From: Craterostigma plantagineum
Lineage: Eukaryota; Streptophyta; Magnoliopsida; Lamiales; Linderniaceae
Direction: 5' to 3'
Assembly (NCBI GenBank): GCA_027422505.1
Contig: JAPQWV010000001.1
Span: 7,626,001-7,690,000 of the forward strand
Length of the DNA stretch: 64,000 nt
Part shown: positions 50,065-63,685 of the stretch, in pieces
Position numbering within the stretch: the first letter of the stretch is position 1
How the letters are laid out: each line of letters begins with the position of its first letter
Translations under genes and position numbers: made by a program
The notes under the pieces: generated by a model
Database searches by the model: none
The model's input: the letters and a program-made list of their open reading frames with translations, nothing else
What the model was told of the DNA's origin: nothing

Positions 50065-52973
50065 CGCTCTCGCTTAGATCTTCTCGAGTTCTATCTACTC
50101 GCTTGATGGTGTAGTGAGGTGTTGGAAGTCCTCCTTTTGCACAGTATACGCTGAGTAGTTGGCATATTGGGTAGAGACTCTTATAGTGGCTCTTGACTTG
50201 TTCTTTAGTCATCCCCAGCCTTACATTAGGTCCAAGTTTGGTCAGCATCCAGAGGTAGGTCATCCTCTTCTGCTGATCTCAGTGAGAGATCCCTCTCAGC
50301 TCGAACTCGTTCGGCTTCTTACTCTCTCCGGTGACATCCAAATGTTTTCACGAACTTCTTCGAGGAAGGGAACTTCTATTTGGTTGTTCTCCCACGGCGT
50401 GTCGATCCGAACGGTCCCTGGCATTTGTCTTGTGGGGAAAGCCGCTCGTTGCGCGATCAACTCTGGTAGCCTTGGGATTTCTTGTTGGTAGTCTTTCCTT
50501 CCTGAAGCTTGTTGTCTTCTAAGATCACAAGGTCTATGGAGGCTTGTTGTAGGAAATTCGAACGTCCTGAAGCCGTTGTCTTTGATGCTCCTCGGGATGG
50601 AATGGGTCATCCACTGTCCTTCGAAGATGTATTTGTCCAGAGCCTCGTGTGGATTGATGCCATGTCCTGAGGGGCCCGGTTGGTCTGGAGCGAACGAGGG
50701 AGTAGCTTGAGTAGCTGCTAGGGCTATGAGTATCGCGGCACTTGCTTCTTCTTCCGGAAGCAAGGGGCTTGTAAAGGTCGGTGGGGTGGATGGGGTCGAC
50801 GGAGGCATTCTGATGGTGGATTGGTAGAATGGGCTTAGAGGTGGTGTGCGGTGCGAGGTGGTGGTAGTTTGTGTAGTGGGTTGTGAGGTTTCTCCGGCTC
50901 CAGTTCTTGTCTGCGTAGAGCCCGAGCCTTGGCGTTGTTCTTGTCCACTCGTAGATGTCCGTGGTCTCTTCTCCCCCTCACGAGGGTCCTGATCGTCGGG
51001 ATCGTCATGTCTGCGTCTTGAGTGGGAGCTTTGGCCTCGGCAAGTTTCAGTAGGTGGCTCAGGATGATCCACCAATCGCCTATAAAGAGATTCTTCTTGA
51101 GGCGACCGGACGGATAGGACGATCAGGCGGACGAGTAGAATGTTGTGGAGCTCCGTTAGGGGTATGGTGTACGGGTTGATGAGGATGGATGAATTTTGTA
51201 GAGGGTCGGTGGGAGTGGGTTGTGGAGGTGTGAGGTTGGGTTGTGACGAGGTGCCTTCAGAGACAGGTGCTTTCCCGGTGTCTCTGCGGGATGTCTCTAT
51301 GGTAGTAAGAACTCTCTCCGTTATTTTTTCTTCAAGGGATTGAACAGCAGCGAGGAGAGCGGCTTGAAATTACTCATTCGTAATGGTGCGGACGCCTCCG
51401 AGGATGGACCAGGACGACTGATGTCGCCTGTTAGCAACCCTTGAGCAGACACCGGCTGCTCAGGTTGGCTCACAGTCACTTGAGGTTGTGACTGTACGAG
51501 ACTTCCACCCAATTCTTGAGTCGAATCTGGAAGATTCTTCTCTATGGGTGTTACGACAGGCTCGGTTTGGACCTGCGAACCAGACATCAGTAGTGGTTGT
51601 TGCGGCTCAAGATTGAGCGAGGAGGTGCCGGCAACACTTGAAGAAGTGAGCAGCGTGGTATCTGGTGTGATGGTGACGGCGGGGAAGCGGGACTCCATTT
51701 GTATACTAAGTCGTCTGGGAGTCCGTCTTATCAGGCTAATCTTCTCATCTGACTCCGTGTCGGATGGGGTAGCTGTGTGAGGAGTGGGTCGCGTTCAACA
51801 TCCTCTAGAGCCTGATCCTTCACCAGTGGAAGCGGGCTCTGCCCCATTTCTGTCTCAGGCTGCGCTTCTTGTTGAATAACCTCCTCAGTGGTTTCTTCGG
51901 GCACGCCTACATGTATGTTCACTTCCACTTGAAATGTTTCATTAGGAGCTTCTTGTTCCAACTCTGCAGCCACAACATCGATCAGCGTGGCGTCTATGTT
52001 AGGAATTTCTTCGTCCTGAGTTGGTAGCTCCTGCTCGAGCTCCTGGGCCACTTCATCAATCAACATGGCCTCATGGCTTTGGTGTTGTTGCGGTTGGGGA
52101 GGGCTAACTCCAAAGTCCGTTGGGGGCCCTCTAATCATCTCTTCGGTGAGGTGATTCTCCCGGCAGTACCTCTGATATTCAGCTCCTGTGGGTCAACAAG
52201 CCGAAGAAGGTTTAGTGGAATGGGCATGGAAGGCTGAGCTAGGTCTACCAGCCTTGGGTTGTGGAAGAACTTGAGCCTTGGTGGCTGATAGTTTCCTCCC
52301 GGAGGCAGGCGAGGAATGTTATGCTCGTACATCTCCATATGTTGGCGGATGATGACGGAGAACCATCTCGCATACGGCAAGTTTTTGGACCGTTTGTTCT
52401 CCTTTTGTCTGATCTGTTCTATGAGGTCATTCCAGATCAGCTGGGCAAAATCGTAATTCCATGAGAACACGACTCCGTGAAATATCCGGAGGATGTGGCC
52501 ATTGCCTTTGTCGATGCCCGCGTGCTTCGGTGATAGACACTTGTTCACAATCCCGAACAATGTCTTCCACGGGTGAGTGATACCGTTGCTCTGGACCTGA
52601 GCTAGCTTGGTGAGCGGCGGACGGTACCCCATCTGGAGGAAATCTGTCACCAGTTTTGACTGTGAGGGAGGTCAAGTAGAGCTCTGAACTCGTTCTTGCC
52701 CATGCAGATATGCCTCGTCCCTACAACCGTCGTGAAATGGTATGCCCCGTCCAAAATGATGCTCTTGATCATCCCCCAAAACTGCTGGAGGTAGACCATC
52801 GGCACTGATGCCGTCACTGTAAGTGCATGCCATAGTGGATGGCCTTGCAAAATGGACATGATTATGTCGTCTGGACACCGGAAGGTGGTCAGGTCTAATT
52901 GGAAGTTCGTGTCGTGGACGTTGAGATATAATGTCTTCTCGTATATGTGGTTATATGTAGGATAGCGATCCAT
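50060..52973 (-). pseudogene. env-position gene of element E, N-terminal and middle parts (frameshifted)
   Basis: Starts at a true ATG (52973, MDRYPTYNHIYEK). The N-terminal domain parallels F: FRCPDDIIMSILQGHPLWHAL, VYLQQFWGMIK, HPWKTLFGIVNKCLSPKHAG and FAQLIWNDLIEQI. A Glu/Gln-rich middle follows, then GDISRPGPS, Thr/Pro-rich sequence and the acidic DDPDDQDPREGEK stretch. At least six frame changes occur, near 52650, 52137, 51710, 51320-51080 and 50300. It joins the C-terminal part at 30691-31284. Together they would be about the size of F's protein. Confidence 0.82.
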
Positions 52974-54282
52974 CTGAAAAATAAGAGATATAAAAGTTCA
53001 TTACTTCATAATTTTGATTTCAGTCGAAAATTGATTTATTTTCATCAAATTATAATATTGTAACAAGTCATAACATGTTTGATGAATTTTGAATTGAAAT
53101 CGTGTAGTATGCATATGGTATAATTGATTTTGAAAAATGTAATGGCATGTTTGTAATTTCGAATGAAACATATAACGCGTGGAAAAAACTTCGAAATTTC
53201 CTTAAATGTTTGATCGTGAAAAAAGTCACTGTTCATCCCAAGATAATTTTCGCTCGAAAAATTTGATTTTCAAATTGATTTCCTATGCATTGATTTCAAT
53301 TGAAATAACTCCGTGTAATTTTGCGATCGAGAAAATTTTCGCTAATGTTCGCTACAGTGTAAAAGACTTAGAGAAAAAGATTCTAAGTGTTGAAATTGGA
53401 ATCGTGAGACTGTAGCCGATCAATTTTACGATCGAGACGTATAAATACGATCGAGAAATTATTACTCAGGTAAATTTACTATCGAAAAATTTTCCTCGAT
53501 TGAATAAAATTTTTCGATTTGAAATTTGTCGAGCGGTACGTGATTTTCGATCCTAAGTGAAATTTTCGCTGCGATATTTTTCTATAGAGAAATTAGTCAA
53601 TGAAAGAAAAACTAAGTCAATCGTCGAGAAATTTTTCCGATCAATTAAAACCTAAGCGGCGAATTTTACGATCGAAAAATTAAGCTATGAAAAATAATTT
53701 GTCCCTGCAAAATTTTTGCGATCGAAATAAAATGAAATCGAAAATTCTATATTGCGATAGTAAGTTTTACGCTCGATCTAATTTGCATCTAAATTGTCAA
53801 TTCAGCGCTTAAATTTTTCGCTCGCAAGAAAATCCTAATTAGATTTCTCGAGGGTAAGTGATTTGTCGGTCAAAATCTTCTTTCTTAGCTACTAAGTCAA
53901 AATTTAGCGATCAAAAACTAATTCGATACAAACAGTATCTCAATTGAATCGGAATTCAATTAAGACTCTTTGCGATCGACAAAGTTCTTCGATAGCTTTA
54001 AACATTCAAATACCCAGTTTCTTTCGAAACTCAACTTAGTGGTCTAAAATGCAGATTTTCCGTAAGTTTAAACTACCAGATTAAAAAAATCGAAACTATC
54101 TTAAGTGCAGGCATTAACCCAGATAAAACTCGTAAACATGTCTAAATCACTATAAAACAGTAAACGGTTTTCTCAGTTTGAAGAACAGTCGTGAATCTAA
54201 TCCTAATCAGGGGAAAAACTACAAAATGCTGATGCTAACGAAGTTAAATCACACGCAAATGTCAAAAGAATCTCATTTCTAC
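52974..54282 (-). other. Candidate leader intron of the E env-position gene
   Basis: The acceptor TCTCTTATTTTTCAG|ATG ends exactly at the start codon with a long pyrimidine-rich tract (last intron base 52974). A fair donor AAG|GTAGAAATG lies at 54282. The 1.3-kb interval is AT-rich with GATCGAAAATTT-like units and has no gene. Confidence 0.45.
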
Positions 54283-56822
54283 CTTAAACAGACAAGTTGG
54301 TGTTGAAAATCGAAAGATTTTTGAGAAATTTGAACTGTCTGTGAAAGTTTTTCGCGAGAAAATTTTTTGCGATTTAGGGTTGCGTGAGAAAAAAGTTTTT
54401 CGACTGATAAAAGATGAACTTTTATTAATTCGCTGTAAGTCAATGTTGGGTTTGCGATTTGACATTTTGCGATTAAATGGATCAGGCCCATTACTATTTG
54501 CGCTCGAGAATTTTTTGATTCGAAAATTGCTCTTCAATTCAATTTTCTCGATCGCAAATTTCCTAATCAAAATCGTTCCCAACACTGTTTACGCTCGAGA
54601 AACTTATGATCGCAAATTCTTATGCTCAGTTTCTCGATAGTAAGTACTTCTAAACTTTTCAGATTGACCCCTATTTCAAATAAAATCACATTTGTAAAGC
54701 TCCCCCGCAGAATTAAAATAAATGCAATTAACTCGCTGGGTTTTCTGTGTAGTAAATTCTAGCTCCCTTGGCAAAAAAAATCTGTACCATTAGAGAGAAA
54801 AAAAACGTTAGAAATAATAGAGTTAATCAACAATTATTTTTGGCATGTTTTCCGTTGAAATATATGGTATGTGATAATAGCTCCTTGTCTTGTAGTGTCG
54901 ACGTCTCACTCCTTTATTTTGTTTGAAGAAATCTGAAATACTTAGAAAAAAACGTCAAAAATATTTGAAGCTAATGCACGATTTTTATATTTACTCCCCC
55001 TCAAATAATGCGCAAGAATTGACTTAACATGCCAACATATGAAATCAATTCAAGTAACGAATATAAAATACGCAATATACCTAGTAAGCACATATACATG
55101 GTCCCCAAAAACATGTATTGAAGATATTGCGTGAGGGTAAGAGCAATGAAAAATTTATCGCATTTAAACAATTTAGTATCAATGCAATCTAAAATTACAT
55201 TTAGAATGTCCGATAACAAAATAAATTCGCATTTATTCAATTCAACGCATATGAAACATAATATTTCGTGTCAGAATGTGCGAAATTTTTCCTTTCACGA
55301 TTTTTTTTTTTAAATTACTATTATTACTATTATTATAGTATGGGGTCAGATTATTTTGCTTCGATCAATCGTCACACCTAAAATTTTATGAAACATTTGA
55401 AAGAAGAAAATGCCGTCAAGTCATGTCGTCAAACTAAAGTCCTAAGTGCATAGACTGGTCCATTTCGACAATTCTCACTAGATTCGCTCTAGCACTCAAT
55501 TATTTTTAACTTGGAATTTTTATATTTATATCACTCAAGTCAACACAAGCAATTTTCAGTCAATTTACCTGTGATCGAGGCATTTTTAATCATTTCACCT
55601 AAGCGAGAGACCGTCGATTGGAATCAAAGGGTTTTAAAGGTTTGAGTTTGGCTAGGACTTAGAAGGGAAGGAATAGAGGAAAGTGAGCTTATTTCTTCGT
55701 CATCTTCCATTTCTACGTCCGTCTCCTTTTGCGTCTTTCTTCTTTTCAATCTTTTCTCCCTCTTTTTCTTTTAAGAACTATCCCTTTTTATGCTATGCTC
55801 AAGCTGAAGCTCCGCTTCTCCACGAGGCTATAGGAGATTATCGTAGGCGAAGTTCTTCTTGTTGGTTCTCGGGCCGATACCGTGCTCCTCTTCTCTTAAT
55901 CCCTAGAAAGGTTTCAGAGATTATCTTCTTGGAAAAGTTCACGGTTATGAAATTCGTACCCAAGGCTGCGCTCCTCTTCTCGTTTCTCGATATAAGACCG
56001 GATTATCGATGGAGAAGTTCACTTCGTGGTGCTCCTCTTTCCAGCCGTTCTGACGAGCGTACGAGATTATCGTTGGAGCAGTTCACAGCAGGATCCATGC
56101 CACCTTCTAAGAGATAGTTGGACGGCAGGTTCCTTTGGTCTGATTTTTGCGCGTTGAGCAATGCCTTCTTTTGTCATCATCCTCTTTTCTTTTTTCTTCT
56201 TCTTTTTTTTTATTTTTCTCCCCCTCTTTTTCTCGTTTGAACAACCATCCAAAGAGTTTGAAGGCTGGGAATGGGATTCAAATAAAGAAAAGGAAATCGG
56301 AGAAGGCTCAAAGTGGATGACTAAGGGCTAATGTGTGGGAAAACTTTTTTTTAAAAAACAAGGCCGAGTGAGGAATAACCTAAGCGCCCTTATCATTTTC
56401 CTAACGATCTAAGGCAAGGTGAGTATGAAGCCAAGTATCACTAGTTAAGACAAGTAATTAATGTGTGACTCACTCGAGAAATAGATCCAAAGAAAGGAAA
56501 ATAACAAGGCAAGAATCCTTACATATGTATAGTGACTTTGTGTCTAGTGGAGCAACCTAATGACCTTTAGACACAAGAATGCGACTTAGACTGACAAAAT
56601 TAAGCAATTAAATCGATCGCATGTCGGGGTAAAATTCTAAGTGACTTTAGATCAAAGCATCCTAAAGGATTTCGTCATTCCCCTAATATTATATATATTT
56701 ATAGTGTTTTTATTTATTTTATTTAATTAATTTTATTTATTTCACGTAAGATAAAGCATATAAGCAAAGAAAACACATAGCATAGAACATTTAGTAGCAC
56801 AGAAGATCAGGTAAAGCACATA
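54283..56822 (-). other. AT-rich spacer between pol and env-position gene of element E
   Basis: No recognisable protein. Contains CTCCCCC-type tracts (purine-rich on the minus strand) at 54701, 54996 and 56219. Degenerate repeats at about 55800-56090 share GAGATTATC...GGAGAAGTTCAC and GCTCCTCTT; the 144-codon plus-strand frame there looks like a repeat artefact. Confidence 0.6.
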
Positions 56823-58470
56823 TTACGGAAGATTCAACATGCCTAATTTTCCGACAAGGAATTGAAACCGTTTTTCATCCAATGCCTTGGTGAAAATGTC
56901 AGCTAGTTGGTACTCCGTGTTCACGAAATACATATCTATGGTGCCTTTTTCTACATGATCTTTGATAAAGTGATATCTAATGTCTATGTGTTTTGTGCGT
57001 GAGTGATGAACAGGATTGCAAGTAATAGCTATGGCACTTTGACTATCACTATATATGGGTATGTTATTTAAATCGTACCCATAGTCGCGAAGCTGAGTCC
57101 GCATCCACAGCATCTGGGAGCAACAACTGGCGGCAGCCACGTATTCCGCTTCGGCCGTCGAAGTTGACACACAGTTCTGCTTTTCAGGGGACCAGCAGAC
57201 CAGCTTTTCGCCTAGAAATTGAGCGCCACCGGACGTGCTTTTCCTATCCATTCGGCAACCTGCATAATCAGCATCAGTATAGCGGATAAGTTTGAAATTC
57301 GTACCCTTTGGATACCATAGTCCAAGGGTAGAAGTGCCCTTAAGGTAACGCAGAATTCTTTTAACCGCGAGCATATGGGATTCTTTGGGATCGGCTTGAA
57401 AACGGGCACATAAGCAGGTGGCAAACATGATATCCGGCCGGCTTGAGGTGAGGTAGAGAAGAGATCCAATGATGCTGCGATACAGCGTGATGTCGACCGA
57501 TTTTCCAGAGGGATCGGCATCCAACTTGCAGCTTGGTGACATAGGAGTGCTGAGAGGCTTGCTCTGATCTTGATGGAATTTCTTCAGAATATCCTTGATG
57601 TATTTTGTCTGACTGATGAAAATCCCATCTTCGAGTTGCCTGACTTGTAGTCCTAAGAAGAACTGCATCTCTCCCATGTGACTCATTACAAACTTGCTTT
57701 TCATTAGATATCCAAACTTCGTGCAAAGCCGTGGATTAGTTGATCCGAAGATGATGTCATCGACGTATACTTGGACGACCATCAGATCTTTGTCTTGCCA
57801 TTTGATGAAAAGGGTTGTGTCTATCGTTCCCCGTATGAATCCAAACTTCACAAGGAATTCACTCAGGACATCGTACCAAGCTCGAGGGGCTTGTTTTAGT
57901 CCGTAGAGAGCTTTGTCCAAACGATAGACGTGATCGGGATGTTCTTGATCAACAGAGCCTTCCGGCTGAGCGACGTAGACTTCTTCTTTTAAAACGCCGT
58001 TGAGAAAGGCAGTCTCAACATCCATTTGATAGACTTGAAGTCTTTGTGTGCCGCATAAGCTAAAAGAAGGCGGATAGCTTCGATACGGGCAACAGGAGCA
58101 TATGTCTCGTTGTAGTCGTGCCTTCCTGTTGATTGTATCCCTTCGCAACTAGCCTTGCTTTGTTCCGGATCACTTCACCATCTTCATTCTTCTTGTTTTT
58201 GAATACCCATTTAGTTCCAACAATTGTTTTCCCATGCGGACGGGGTACTAAGGTCCACACTTGAAGACGTTCGAATTGATGGATTTCATCATGCATCGCT
58301 ATTACCCAATCCGGGTCTTGAAGTGCATCTACTACCTTGGTAGGCTCATTTTTACTTAAGAAGCAGCTGAAGAGACTGTGTTGACGACGTGTCCTCACTC
58401 CATCCGAAGGATCGCCAATTATCTGATCAACCGGGTGACCTCTAGTCCACTTGTGCTCATGAGGCAAGGC
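56823..58470 (-). pseudogene. pol: RT and RNase H of element E pol, cut by element I
   Basis: Starts at the junction with I. HPVDQIIGDPSDGVRTR, RLQVWTLVPRPHGKTIVGTKW and [13 protein letters not shown] come first. After two frame changes (58030-58110), [31 protein letters not shown], the catalytic [25 protein letters not shown] and [23 protein letters not shown] lead to the stop at 56823. It is close to F's pol but clearly a different family member. Both breaks are single missing bases. Integrase and protease would lie beyond I. Confidence 0.88.
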
Positions 58471-58765
58471 TGTTGGTCCCGAATGCACCAAACAAGGAAT
58501 CAAAGAGGCTTTAATGGAATGAAAAGGGAGTATTCTCACCTTTGAGTGTGTGTGTTGTGTGAAAAATTTGGATAAGCCTTTGATCTTTGATTACTTTCAA
58601 AAGTGAGTTGGTAATACCTTATATACCACATTAACCCTAGGTATATTAAGGCCCAATCACTAAATATTAAATAATTACAATCTAGTCTAAAGCCCAAGCT
58701 AAAGATAATTACAAAATTAATCCCAAGACTTAAACTATTGACACAATCAATTAAATATCCTAACA
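58471..58765 (-). repeat. 3' LTR of element I
   Basis: 295 bp, TGTTGGTCCCGAATGC...ATATCCTAACA, same family as F's LTR (306 bp) with small deletions; TATATAAGG (minus strand) near 58620. Confidence 0.92.
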
Positions 58766-58777
58766 ATCTCCCCCTTT
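58766..58777 (-). other. Polypurine tract of element I
   Basis: Minus strand AAAGGGGGAGAT abutting the LTR, as in F. Confidence 0.9.
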
Positions 58778-58823
58778 GTGTCAATTGTTGGGAGTCTTGG
58801 ATCTTGAGCGTAGCGGTGGTGGT

Positions 58824-61800
58824 TTAGCGTGTGAGTGTGTCGCGAAGCCCTAGCTTGAACTCGAAGGCGCGGAGGTTCCTTCGAAGTACCAGTCGATTAG
58901 CTATAGCGTCAATGAGCTTCGCGAACTTGGATCGGCAGAGAGGATCTTCTTCTGAAAGTATGCGGCAGATCTTCATTAGTTTGTCTTGGATGATGGTGAG
59001 CGTTCCATCCGAGAACTTTGCCACTTCAGAGCAGCGCAGCATCCTCATCTTTCCCTTATAGTTCGAGTAGGCGACCGCCGGATCGTCTCCGTCGATCACA
59101 TCGCCTTCTCGGTAGTCGTCCGCGTTCTTGAAAGATGGGCGAGTCAGATTCACCTTCTTTAGGTTGTGCTCCACCGCCATCTGCAGATCATGGGTGGCGA
59201 AGAATCTGACCTGTCGGAGCATGTGGCGTTTGATAGCCACATATCCCATGGTGACCGGTTCAGCACGTATGAGATGTCCAGAACTTCTGAGGACGAGTCT
59301 GAACTGCTTCATGGATTCCAGCATGCTGTACAGGTCGCCCAGACGCAGAAACTTGAAGTCCGCCTCACTGACTTCACAGTAGCTCTCATCCTGCCTCATT
59401 ACCGTGAATACTGGGTAATGGACAGGTCCTCTGGACTCTTGGCGGAGGTCAGTGACTTTGCAGATGGGGGCCCGACTTATTTCCTGAGCGATGTTTTCTT
59501 CATCGGATAGCGTCCTATTTGAGCATTTGTGGCACAGAAGGCTCCATCGATAGAGCTGCTTCTTTCTCTCGCTCCAATTTTGGATGTTCATCAGCTCGTA
59601 CTCGTCGAAGGTTGTGATGATCTGCTCCTTGCGCCGCCAGATCTTCTTCCTTATCTCTTCTTGAAACGGCGCGGTTATCTTTTTGTTTTCCCACGGTGCT
59701 TCCGGTATATTCACTGTGGGTACATCCGTTTGAGCAGCAGGGGCCTCAGTTTGCTGCGCTTGGAATTGTAGGATGTTCTCGAGCTCGGCCGGTTCAGCGT
59801 CGTATTCCTCTCCGTTCTCGTCGTCTGCGGTGTTGATCAGCGTTAGCGAGGCCTCCATGAGCAGACGTCGAGCATTTTCCACCAACTTCCTAGCTGCTAC
59901 TGCATCGGCGGGCGTGTATAGCCATTCATCGTTGAAGATGTAGGCTTCGATCTCGTTCTGTGCGCAGTAGACATCCTCTGAAGCCGGGTTGGAATCGATG
60001 TTGAGAGGGGTATGGCTATGTGGTGGCGAGGGTGTAGCGTCGGAGGAGTTTGTGGATTGTGGGGATGGAATTGGTGGAGATTCTGGTGGTTCGGTTGAGG
60101 TGATGGTTTTGGCGAGGATGATTTGAGTGACGGGTGGTGTAGATGTGGTGGTGACCTCTAACGTCGATGTGACAGTCAGAGGTTCTGAAATGGTGGGTGG
60201 AGAAGGTATAGAGGTGGTCTCTAATGTCGATGTGACGATTAGAGTTTCGGAGACGGTGGTGGGTGGTGGTGAGGGTGATTTGGCTAGTGGCTCAGGGTAA
60301 ATGAGATGGGATTTATGGCTAGTGGGGTGTGAGGTTTCTGCTGCGGGCGTTCGTTCAGGTACAGAGGAGGGCAGCGTCGATTGCATGAGTCCTTGGGATT
60401 GTGAGCCCAACTGCCTATTCTCCCCCTCGCGGCGATCTTGATCATCATCTTGATCGTCGCGCCTGATCCTGCTAGACTCGCCTTGTGTGCGGCAAGTCAT
60501 TGGTTGTGTGATTATTGCCTTCATTTGCCGTTCCTCCTCGTCAGGTTCCGTCATTGATTCGAAGCGAGCTCTGAGGATGTAGAAGAGCTCCTTGGCGGAA
60601 ATGGCGGATAGAACAGCCTCGACGTCCACGTTTTGTGTAGGTGGTGGCGTCTCCGGGGCCACACCTTTGCCCTTGTCGACGGTGGACACATCGAGACGCG
60701 TGTAGACTTTATCGAGGATAGACGCCTCAAGAGTCTTTGCAAACTCTTGAAGACGAGTCTCTAACGCGGTCTCGGTCACGAACTGGGGTAAGTCTAACAA
60801 GTTGGAATCACGAAGATGTCCAACTGTCACCGAATCGGAGAAGATCGCCGATCGGCCGCCCGTTTGCACATGTCGGGAAAAGACGGGGTCACTCAGACTT
60901 CCCGTTGGCATCATCGATGAGACAGACTCAATCGTATGATGGCCTAGGCTCACGATTGTTGTGATGTTGGCCGTGCTAGGTCTTCCGCTCTCAGTCACAG
61001 AGACATCACCGAGCGTTCTGACAGAGTCACGAAGACTCTGTGGTGCAGTGGAAGGTGTATGTGTCCTAGAAACGTATGAAACTATGGGGAGTGAGGCACT
61101 AGACTCGAGGTGCATGAAGAGGATGCAGTCTGAGGCGAGGGACTGCTTGTTTCAACATCGACTATCTCCAAGTGGGATGTCGATGGTATACGTGGCTCCT
61201 CGTGGAATGAAATATCTTCCTGTAGAGAGGAAGATAAGTGGGTTGGTGGGGTAGTTTGCGTGGTTGAGCCAGATGCCACGACTTCTACTCGGGAGGTGAA
61301 CACATCACCTCCTGTACCTACTGGTTCGGCTCGGCTTATCTGTGGCGGAGGAGGTCGATCGTGCTTTTGTTTCGATCGGCGCTCCGTGGGGCGGCTTACG
61401 TCATCCTCTCGCGACCGTTTTTTCGGAGCGCATGTGGAAGAGGATGCGGCGCGACTCGAGGACTTTTTGGAGGTGGTGGTGGGGTTTTGGCTAGTCCCGG
61501 GGTTGGGAGCAGTGGGGTTGATCTGCTCCGTAGGGACAGTGGATAGTGGTCTGGGGCGTTCTCGGAAAGAGGCGGTTGATATGCGATATTCGCGGACGTG
61601 TGGATTTGTCTGGTCGGCGTAGGCGAGAACTTCGTCCGGAATTATCATTGCGTTTCGATCCTTCGCCGGGGTGTTTTTCTTGGCGAACTTCTCGACTGTT
61701 GGGATGGCGAAGTGTTCGGCTGCCGGCCGCATGCGAATGCTGGTGGAGTGCATGCGGAAGTGTCTGATGAAGGCTGGGAGCCACCGCATGTAAGGGATGA

Positions 61801-62539
61801 AGCGGTTAGTGACTCCCTTTGCGACTTCCCGGTCGCGACGTTGGATCATCGCGACGAGATCCATCCAGATGATGTCCGCGTAGTTGTACTTCCGGTTGTG
61901 GGCGATGCCGGTTAGGATGGTGAGGATCTGAAGATTTCCGCGGTCCTGACCGGCATGCTTTCCTGACAAGCACTTGTTCACCAGCAGGTACAGTGTTCGC
62001 CAAGGTTGAGGTAGGTTGCGGGTGGTGACTTCACTGAGGACAAGTGGGCCCTTCTTCTTCTTGGTATCTGGTTGGTAGCCCAGTCGGTCAATGTCTTCAA
62101 TAAGTTGATCGTGCGTTGGTAGTGGGTCATAGGGTGTGTAGACGGGGAGTTGAAGCACTTCTTGCACTATTTTGCGATTGAGGACCACCGTTTCTTGATC
62201 AATTTGGGCGGATAGGTTTTTGGCAAGATGGAGTGGTCCCGCTATCTGCAGTGTATGCCAGAATTGTTGAAGGTACACCTGTGCTTCTGGCTCGCCATGT
62301 GTGAAGGCGTGGCGAAGTGGGTGCCCTTTGAGGATTTCTATAATGACGGGAGCATCGCACCGAAAGCTGTCCAAGTCCACCATATAGTTGTTGGAAATCA
62401 AGGCCGCCCATTGACTCGTTGGGAAGATCTAATCGGTTGGTGGGACATATGTACGCGTGTTGAGTTCGATGCGAGCGACATCTCTTTGTATTGCGACGGC
62501 CTCAAGTGCTTCAAGTGCTTCGCGATTTGTGTTAGTCAT
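58824..62539 (-). pseudogene. env-position gene of element I (one stop, one frameshift)
   Basis: An ATG at 62539 matches F's start. A TAG at about 62429-62431 interrupts codon 37 or so; the frame then runs to 61082, where a G run one base shorter than in F shifts it, and 61115-58824 completes the protein. All domains of F are present: FRCDAPVIIEILKGHPLRHAF, YADIIWMDLVAMI, the Ser/Thr/Pro-rich middle, RRDDQDDDQDRREGE and KRHMLRQVRFFATHDLQM. Substitutions against F are mostly conservative by eye, which would fit past selection on the protein. Confidence 0.88.
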
Positions 62540-62541
62540 AT

Positions 62542-63685
62542 CTGTACTTGACAGAAATTGTAGCACGGTTAGCACAGATTAAGTTGTGAAAATAATACAA
62601 CAAGACATAGAATTGAAGCAAATAAGGGAAATTTTCGCGAAAATGTTTATAGGAGATGAGAATATGTGCTAAGTAAGACACATAGTCATAAAAAAAATAA
62701 TTTGCAATTTGTGTAAGATTTCGCATGTTAGGGAAAATTTCGCAGATTATAACACGTTGAAATGTCGAGGAAATTGTCGCATTTTTGGAAAATTTCGTAT
62801 GTATGAAAGAAATTTCGCATGTAAGCAAAATTTTCGCATATAAGGATGCAAATAGGGAAATTTTCGCATATATGAATTTTTGCTTATAAGGTAAATTTTC
62901 GCAAGTTTAAGCGATTTCACATTCTGAGTCAAATTTCGCATATAATTGAAAATTTCGCAAGTTATATGAAAGTTTCGCGGAAGGAAAAAGCTTTATGCAT
63001 TGAGAAATTTTTCGTGTTTCACTGTGGTTGCGAAGGAGTGGAGATGCGAAAGTATGTAGTATGAAGTGATGTGTTATAAGATTTTCGCGGGTGACACTCA
63101 CTGTAGCAGAGAAAGTATTGACGTGAATAATAAAAAGTTTCTCAGATAAACTTTCGCGGGACTTCACATACTGTAGCAGCGAAAAAAAAGTTAAATTTAT
63201 GTAAATTCTCGAATGAAAGTTTCGCATTTCCTTAGTCACTGTAGCAGCGAAATTTTAGCGCTGGAAATTTCTCGGATAAAATTTCGCGGAACCTCACTCA
63301 CTGTAGTAGCGAAACTTTCAACCGTAAGAAATTTCTCGGAAAAATTTTCGCGGAACTGTCCTCACTATAGCAGCGAAAATTAACGTTTTAAAGCAAATTT
63401 TTTCTTGAGAATTTTCGCGGTGAAGAACACAGTGCGAAAGCAGCGAAACGACGCAATGATTTTAGCCTTAGACCTACTCAAATCTCAACCAAAAAGCTAT
63501 AATCTGGGCTGAATCGACTCGTAATTGAATGGGCAATGCATATTTGGGGATATTAAACATAAAGAACGAAGCATGCATTCGATTCAGAGCCGAGAAAATT
63601 TAGGCGTAACCTAACAGATTTAATCTATACGAGGCAAAACAGGATAAAATGAGCGAAAATTGACTTGTTTGAGGCGTATTTATAC
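62542..63685 (-). other. Candidate leader intron of the I env-position gene
   Basis: Acceptor TACAG|ATATG (62542), with branch-like CTAAC starting 31 bases before the AG end, exactly as in F. Donor CG|GTATAAATAC at 63685 lies in a conserved CAAATCAG...TCGG context also as in F. 1144 nt of TTTCGC-type AT-rich DNA. No gene. Confidence 0.45.

Larger units (their letters stand above)
30344..58470 (-). mobile_element. Element E: Copia element with env-position gene, doubly interrupted
   Basis: Minus strand. It has a 3' LTR (30344-30695), polypurine tract, env-position frame split by the F/G composite at 31285-50059, an AT-rich spacer and pol. It is interrupted again by element I at 58471, so the start of pol, gag and the 5' LTR lie beyond the window. 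It is the same family as C, in opposite orientation. Frames are broken in many places. Confidence 0.9.
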
